This document shows, one piece after another, positions 57,237 through 64,000 of a DNA stretch of 64,000 nucleotides. The position numbers and the translations under genes are program-made. The notes beneath the pieces were generated by a model. It made no database searches. It saw only the letters and a list, made by a program, of their open reading frames with translations, and was not told where the DNA came from. Each line of letters opens with the position of its first letter. Position 1 is the stretch's first letter. Source of the DNA: Nymphaea colorata. Taxonomy: Eukaryota; Streptophyta; Magnoliopsida; Nymphaeales; Nymphaeaceae. The stretch spans positions 830,001-894,000 of the forward strand of contig NC_045147.1 of assembly GCF_008831285.2 (NCBI RefSeq). Reading direction: 5' to 3'.

Positions 57237-60200
57237 AAGGACTAAACTGTTAGACTACTGCGTATCAAATTATACCAAAAAAATGACCATCAAGTATTCC
57301 TTCAGATTTATAGCTAAAGGCAGTGGTGCGGCTGATGAAGTAATACCTTACAACTCCATAAAGAACGACAGCGAGATCAAAGAAAAAAAGCAATCACCAA
57401 GATCTAGGCCATAATAGAAAAAAAGGAGATGGAAGAGAGAGCAATCTCACCATTTCCACGTTCTGCAGCAGTTGGGCAGAGAGAAACCTCCTTCCACTTG
57501 GTCCATTCGCTCTCCCACAGAAGCCTCCAACCCAACCGCCGCCTGATAAAGGGTTGCAAACCCTAAAGTTCAGTATCTCCCGTTTTCACGTATCGGATCG
57601 GGTACTGACGGTTCGGACCTTGAATCAATGGATTATATGCGTTAAAAATTGGATAAGCATTTCATGGTTAATTTGATAATATGTTTGATCGATTTTTCCA
57701 CAATGCAAACTTTATTGTCTATAGGAATAAGTTATCCAACAATCAACCTTGCCCTTAAGGAAATATATTCATGTTTATCTTACGTTTTGAGTGAAGTTTT
57801 GACCTCTAAAATCAATCTATTATTGAATAATTAGGGGTGGGTATCATGTCGGGCCACTCAGCCAGGCCCGGGCCCAGCCCCAGCCCGATAGCCCGGGTCT
57901 CGGCCCAGCACAGGCCCGGCCAGGCCCGCCCCGACGGAGGAGGAAGACAGCCGACCGCCTTTCCCCTAGCCGACGGCCGACCCACTTTCCCCCTTCCCGG
58001 CGGCCGCGCTCCTACTCCTCCTCCCACCACGGTGCCTTTTTCGCCTCGCCAAATCCTTTTCCCCCTCCCCGGCGGTCTCGACCTGGCGCCCAAGGTTTCG
58101 GTGGTGGAGCGACAATGCTATCAGAGATTAGGGTGGGGAGGAGGAGCGGGGGATGGAGGGAGACGGAGGAGGAGCATGAGGAGGGATACGTAGATCTGGG
58201 CCATAATAGAAAAAAAGGAGATGGAAGAGAGAGCAATCTCACCATTTCCACGTTCTGCAACAGATGGGCAGACAGAAACCTCCTTCCACTTGGTCCTTTC
58301 GCTCTCCCGTGGAAGCCTCCAACCCAGCCGCCGCCTCATAAAGGGTTGCAAACCCTAAAGTTCAGTATCTACCGTTTTCACGTATCGGATCGGGTACTGA
58401 CGGTTTGGACCTTGAATCAATGGATTATAAGCATTAAAAATTGGATAAGCGATTCATGGTTAATTTTGCAATATGTTTGATCGATTTTTCCACAATGTGA
58501 ACTTTATTGTCTACACGAATAAGTTATCCAGCAATCAACCTTGCCCTTAAGGAATTATATCCATGTTTATCTTATGCTTTGGGTCAAGTTTTGACCTCTA
58601 AAATCAATCCTATATTAAATAATTAGGGGTGGGTATCATGCCCGGCCGGCCTGTCGGGCCGCTCAGCCAGGCCTGGCACCGGCCCGGCCAAGCCTGCACC
58701 AACGGAGGAGGAAGACGGCCGACCACCTTTCACCTCACCGACGGCCACACTCCTCCTCTTTCTCCTCCCACCACGGTGCCTTTTCCCCCTCGTCGACTTC
58801 TTTTACCCCTCTGCGGCGGTTTGAACCTGGCGCCCAAGGTTTCGGTGGTGGAGCGGCGCAGGGTCGGGCTATCAGAGATTTGGGCAGGGAGGAGGAGCGG
58901 GGGAGGCAGGTGACGAAGGAGGAGGGGGAGATGGAGCAGGAGAAGAGATACGAAGATCTGGGTCATAATAGAAAAAAAGGAGATGGAAGAGAGAGCAATC
59001 TCACCATTTCCACGTTCTACAGCAGATGGGCAGAGAGAAACCTCCTTCCACTTGGTGCTTTCGATCTCCCGCGGAAGCCTCCAACCCAGCTGCCACCTAA
59101 TAAATTAAAGTTCAATTGCTTAATTTAAATTATAATCAAGCAAGTAGATGAATAGGATACAAATCGAACAACAAACCGATACTTTGGTGTGTTGTATTTG
59201 TTCTTATCCTGATTAACAAGTCGAATGCGTGCACGATAATCTGTTCTTCCCTCTGTTTAACAAGATGATGGAAACGATTCAATATCACTATCGTGGAAGA
59301 AAGAATCTTAAGAAATGTTGCAACACAAAAGGAAACTGCATACGTCTTCTTCTCTTGTACTTCACTTGAAATCACTTGAAATATGCTTTTACCTTCTGAG
59401 CTTTAGTAAAGGCCTAAAACAACATAGATCAACAAATCTATTACAAAGGACATAAACAAGTTTTAATGTACACCTGATAAAATATGCTTAGATATCTATA
59501 AGATCATAAACTAAAAAGAATCAATGAACCAAGAAGAAATTTTTAGAACAGCTTTTACAAAGAGATCTTGAACCCTGGAAGCATACGGTCACTAGAGACT
59601 CGCTAAGTTCCAAGAAGATCAGCATGGAGTTAAATTGCTTGGTCTTTCATGCTTGTTCAAAACGAATAATGACTAACTAAAATTTAGAGAGAAAAGCATT
59701 TTTCACTACCAAAATGAATGAAGCATCCAAATTACACAGAGCCCTCTTCACCAATAGAAGCTGAAAAGGACTAAACTGTTAGTCTACTGCGTATCAAATT
59801 ATACCAAAAAAATGACCATCAAGTGTTCCTTCAGATTTATAGCTAAAGGCAGTGGTGCGGCTGATGAAGTAATATCTTACAACTCCATAAAAAACGACAG
59901 CAAGATCAAAGAAAAAAAGCAATCACCAAGATCTAGGGTATAATAGAAAAAAAGGAGATGGAAGAGAGAGCAATCTCACCATTTCCACGTTCTGCAGCAG
60001 ATGGGCAGAGAGAAACCTCCTTCCACTTGGTCCTTTCACTCTCCCACGGAAGCCTCCAACCTAGCCACCGCCTGATAAAGGGTTGCAAACCCTAAAGTTC
60101 AGTATCTCCCGTTTCACGTATCGGATCGGGTACTGACGGTTCGGACCTTGAATCAATGGATTATAAGCATCAAAAATTGGATAAGCGATTCATGGTCAAT

Positions 60201-61105
60201 TTTGTAATATGTTTGATCGATTTTTCCACAATGCAAACTTTATTGTCTACACGAATAAGTTATCTAGCAATCGACCTTGCCCTTAAGGAATTATATCCAT
60301 GTTTATCTTATGCTTTGGGTCAAGTTTTGACCTCTAAAATCAATCCTATATTGAATAATTAGGGGTGGGTATCATGTCGGGCCGGCCCGTTGGGCCCCTC
60401 AGCTAGGCCCGGTCCCGGCCCGATAGCACGGTTCTCGGGCCGGCACCGCCCCGGCCAAGTCCGCACCGACGGAGGAAGAAGACGTCCGACCGCCTTTCAC
60501 CTCGCCGACGGCCGACTTCTTTTCCCCCTCTGCAGCGGTCTCGACCTGGCTCCCAAGGTTTCGGTGGTGGAGCGGCGTAGGGTGGGGCTATCAGAGATTA
60601 GGGCGGGGAGGAGGAGCGGGGGACGGAGGGAGACGGAGGAGGAGGGGGAGGGGTAGCAGGAGGAGGGATAAAGAGATCTAGGCCATAATAGAAAAAAAAA
60701 AAAAAGGAGATGGAAGAGAGAGCAATCTCCCATTTCCACGTTGTGCAGCAGATGGGCAAAGAGAAGCCTCCTTCCACTTGGTCCTTTCGCTCTCCCGCAG
60801 AAGCCAACCTAGCCGCCTGATAAAGGGTTGCAAACCCTAAAGTTCAGTTCCTCCCATTTTCACGTATCGGATCAGGTACTGACGGTTCGGACCTTGAATC
60901 AATGGATTATATGCGTTAAAAATTGGATAAGCGATTCATGGTTAATTTTGTAATATGTTTGATCGATTTTTCCACAATGCAAACTTTATTGACCACACGA
61001 ATAAGCTATCCAGTAATCAACCTTGCCCTTAAGGAATTATATATATGTTTATCTTATGTTTTGGGTTGAGTTTTGACCTCTAAAATCAATCATATATTGA
61101 ATAAT
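57177..61105. repeat. Tandem array of a hAT 5' segment plus its flank
   Basis: A flank module recurs in the same orientation: 57400-57831, 58192-58623 and 60674-61105 (each exactly 432 bp). A longer version at 57177-57831 and 59705-60359 is exactly 655 bp each, and a truncated one lies at 58953-59105. The complete modules end TRAATAAT and are followed at once by a hAT-type TIR (TAGGGGTGGG; positions 57832, 58624, 60360 and 61106) and a GC-rich block of 314-360 bp. That block joins the next module at 'agatct' where the module follows directly. The region 59106-59704 between the truncated module and the next long module is unrelated AT-rich sequence. Unequal exchange or repeated tandem duplication of flank plus element end best explains it. 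Confidence 0.85.
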
Positions 61106-61718
61106 TAGGGGTGGGTATCGGGCCGGGCCGGGCCGGCCAGGCCCGACTCGGTAAGGGCCGGCCCGTTGGGCCGCTCTGCCAGGCCCGGCCCGTTGGGCCG
61201 CTCTGTCAGGCCCGGCCCGGCCCACCCCGATGGAGGAGCAAGATGACCAACCACCTTTCCCCCACGCTGACGGCCGACCCCCTTTCTCCCTTGCCAACGG
61301 CCGACCCCCTTTCCCCCTTCCCGACGGCCGCGCTCCTCCTCCTCCTCCCACCACGGCGCCTTTTCCCCCTCGCCGACTCCTTTTCCCCCTCCCCAGCGGT
61401 CTCGACCTGGCGCACAAGGTTTCGGTGGTGGAGCGGGGCAATGAGGAGGAAGACAGAGGAGGAGGGGGAGCAAGAGGAGGGATACAGAGGGGGAGAGGGA
61501 GACGGAGGAAGAAGACAGAGGAGGAGGGGGAGGGGGAGGGGGAGGGGGAGCAGGAGGAGGGATACGGAGGGGGAGAGGGAGACGGAGGAGGAAGACGGAG
61601 GAGGAGCGGGATACAGAGGGGGGAGAGGGTGACGGACGAGGAGGTGGAGCAGGGGACGGAGGGCGAGATTGGTATCGGGCCGGGCTGGCCCGACCCGCCT
61701 CTTCGATGCCCAGGCTTA
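61106..61718. mobile_element. hAT-type non-autonomous element with both ends
   Basis: The left end TAGGGGTGGGTATCGGGCC and the reverse complement of the right end, TAAGCCTGGGCATCGAAG, are imperfect TIRs. TGAATAAT flanks both sides (61098-61105 and 61719-61726), a perfect 8-bp target duplication, the hAT hallmark. The interior is extremely GC-rich with simple-sequence GGAGGGGGAG tracts (61440-61660) and has no transposase. It is the only unit of the array that keeps the right terminus, so it is probably the original insertion from which the partial copies to the left derive. Confidence 0.85.
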
Positions 61719-61808
61719 TGAATAATAGATTTTGAGTATTGGAAATCTAGAAACATTTTATCTTGTGTCTAGGTATTGTGAAGAGGGTAGGCGTAGTGAA
61801 CGGAACAC

Positions 61809-61882
61809 TTGGTAAGCAGTGGGTTTCTATTTAAATCTCCGATAATTGGTAAGCAGTGGGTTTCTATTTAAATCTCCCATAA
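61809..61882. repeat. 37-bp tandem duplication
   Basis: Two copies start 'ttggtaagcagtgggtttct' at 61809 and 61846, differing at one base. Confidence 0.95.
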
Positions 61883-64000
61883 TGTCAAATTCATGTACTG
61901 CAAAATGAGGTACAACTTTTTGTGTTGTAAAAAGAATATATTAATATATGTAAGTAGAAACAATTTGGTGCCATTTTGAACCAGCCCTAAACACTGAGAG
62001 GATGAAGAAAGGAGGCAGACTTAGACCTTCACTTGGGGGATCAGATTTCCTCATGTCCACCTAAAATCATATATATTTAGTGAAATTATCCATGATTTAC
62101 TTTCTTAGATTTAATTCACAAATATTTCAATACCTAAACAATGTATTATTCATGTTATCAAATGGTCGTTTTGAGTTATTGTGGGTGACATTCCTGCAAT
62201 TATGTTTAACGTTAATAATGTATTTAGCAGTGGTCGAAAAAATAACCTTAGGTTAGTTCCTTCACCCTTTGCTTTAGGCAACATTCTTAAGCCAACATAT
62301 TGAAAATTTTTTACTTTGACTCAATGGTTGAATAGAAGCATGGTACATTACCAAGGAATAAGGACAAAATATTAAAGCTTGAACTTTCATATTGTTAGCA
62401 GCCAAGTTGGTAACTATGATTGATAATAAGTACTAAACAGCATTGACGGGCAAATCTACGAGCTTTCACCAATCTAAGATTGTTTGATTTATTTGACAAC
62501 CACATCTTACCCAAAATTTTAGATTGTTATTGTTGAAGAGATCTAGAGGCACTGATCTGAAATCAAGATGCACGTAGATATCTTTATAATTAAGAACATA
62601 AAGGATGGTACATAGATATGACAAATGCCTAAACTAAGAATCGAGTTCATTTTAGATACCATCTACTTTTTAGTTTTTGCTTCTTTCTTTTCCTCGGATC
62701 TGACGTTACATGGGCAGGTGGATTGGGGAGGTCATTATAATGAAAGGCAATCAAATAATCAATGTTTTTGATCAATCCCAAGTCTTAGGAACATCATGTT
62801 CAAGATGTTTGACAAGATCGTTGACCAAAATACATAAAATTGCTTAGCGTTGTTCTAATGTTGACTGTCTTGAATGTTCTTGCACTGCTTCTAAAAGTAT
62901 GCCTCACGCTCTATATTGGGTTCGATTTATAGGGAAAAGATTCACGTTTTATCATAGGCAACATCTTTCTTTCCTATATTAGATGAAATCTTTGATTGAT
63001 CCCAAGATTGTCGCCTTTCTTTATCTTCAGATCTTACTGCCTTTTTCATCCGATCATAATATTCAATTAGCAGCTCTTCATCCGTTTTTTTATTGTCGTT
63101 ATCTTCTCCAACGGATTTGTGGCTCTTACCAATTTCCTTAACACCCAAGTGTTGAAGGTCATACCGTTCCTCCTATTCTCTCCTAGGTAGCAAACTTGCT
63201 TATGGTACTTCAGGGTAGCACTTCTCCTATACTTTAACTTGCATACTAACATCTTACTTTTACAACATAAAAAGTTAACATGAAATTTGAAACAGATATG
63301 GGTCGTCTGCCAACCCCTACCATTAGTCCGCCAACATAAAATCTCTCGTTGAAAACCACACATTATACTGCAGGGTGTGCATAGCACAAATAATATATGT
63401 ACACTCTCCTCAATGATCCTAACTTTGTAGAAGGGGTATGTATGAGGTTTAGTTGTTCAATAGAGAGTTCTGGCTATTATCTGATGGTTGTTATATTGGT
63501 TTTTGAATTGAATCTGTCAGGGAAAAGACTCAAAAAATGGGCTGAATCAAATTGAAATCCGAATTGTTCGTGAAATGGATCAATGAGAGTAAAAATATAA
63601 AAGATGTTTTTATAAATAAAATTAAAATTAGAAGATGAAAAATGCATTGTCCCAAGCATAACATGTTCATGAAGTAGTATGCAAAAACACGCTTGAAAGT
63701 CTGAAGGAATGTGAGAAAAGCGACCCACGTTTATATTGTACATATGGAGCTTCCACAAAAGGGAAAAAGTCATGAGATTGCCATATTAACTCCGACGTGG
63801 GGATGGTAACGGGGTAAAACTCATGCGTTCTTCTCCTCGTCTGGTTTTGGAGCGGTTTGCTGTGATTCAGTTTGATTGCATATTTTTCGTTCCCTATTCC
63901 ATCGATCAAAAGCCAAGCACAGTGAGAAGGAGAAACAAATCCCACTATCTCCAAACAACCTCATATTTATTTGGTATTGAACGGCCAAATCGATTTCCAC
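61883..64000. other. Intergenic to window end, no gene recognised
   Basis: AT-rich sequence. The minus-strand frame 63148-62942 is hydrophilic ('EELLIEYYDRMKKAVRSEDK', 'RRQSWDQSKISSN') and could be the 3' end of a gene or element ORF, with a partly open frame upstream (63387-63067). I recognise neither. The two overlap in different frames, so a frameshift or intron would be needed to join them. Confidence 0.4.

Noticed and set aside
57837-61721. Pro/Ala/Gly-rich frames on both strands through the GC-rich hAT array
   Set aside because: Low-complexity GC sequence stays open in many frames. The frames are not conserved in phase between modules, and the lengths follow the repeat structure.
1-64000. 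CRISPR array, bacterial operon, plasmid or phage features
   Set aside because: No spaced short repeats with unique spacers, no operon structure and no ribosome-binding-site pattern. The DNA is plant nuclear.

Overview
The window is nuclear DNA from a flowering plant. The evidence is plant-type split genes with GT/AG introns, an intron-containing tRNA-Tyr(GUA), a pentatricopeptide-repeat fragment, a Derlin fragment, and a dense mix of Ty3/gypsy, Ty1/copia, hAT, PIF/Harbinger and LINE sequences. No plastid, mitochondrial or bacterial operon structure is visible. The sequence does not let me name the family or species.

The only two intact protein-coding genes I can support are paralogues on the + strand. 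Both encode a mechanosensitive channel of the MscS-like MSL10 type, at 23065-25985 (732 codons) and 40087-43018 (735 codons). Each has five coding exons with identical intron phases, and the last four exons have identical lengths. They lie in two copies of a larger duplicated unit: 6650-27560 (unit A) and about 35171-44925 (unit B). A third, partial copy (unit C, 27566-28247) sits between them and has lost its gene.

The rest is layered mobile DNA. (1) 1-600 holds a decayed PPR fragment. (2) 2630-5694 is a PIF/Harbinger-like element with TTA target duplications, palindromic ends and a captured Derlin exon. (3) 6385-6477 is a tRNA-Tyr gene. (4) 11528-22213 is an old chromodomain-bearing Ty3/gypsy element on the minus strand, inserted only in unit A; unit B keeps the empty site. 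A 5.9 kb hAT element (13233-19173) is nested inside it. (5) 28248-35098 is a Harbinger-type remnant (Myb/SANT-like pseudogene at one side, TIR at the other) with a copia element (30000-34009) inserted in it. (6) 47230-48800 holds a LINE fragment next to a copia LTR and an internally deleted copia body. (7) 53040-56911 looks like a 3.9 kb solo LTR. (8) 57177-61726 is a tandem array built from a hAT end plus its 5' flank, with the complete hAT-type terminus and an 8-bp target duplication at its right edge.

Functionally, the two MSL10-like genes would make plasma-membrane channels that open under membrane tension. Their pore regions are nearly identical. Their N-terminal cytosolic tails and upstream regions differ by several indels, so any divergence in function would most likely lie there. 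Everything else appears non-functional or selfish. All alignments, identities and mismatch counts here were made by eye.
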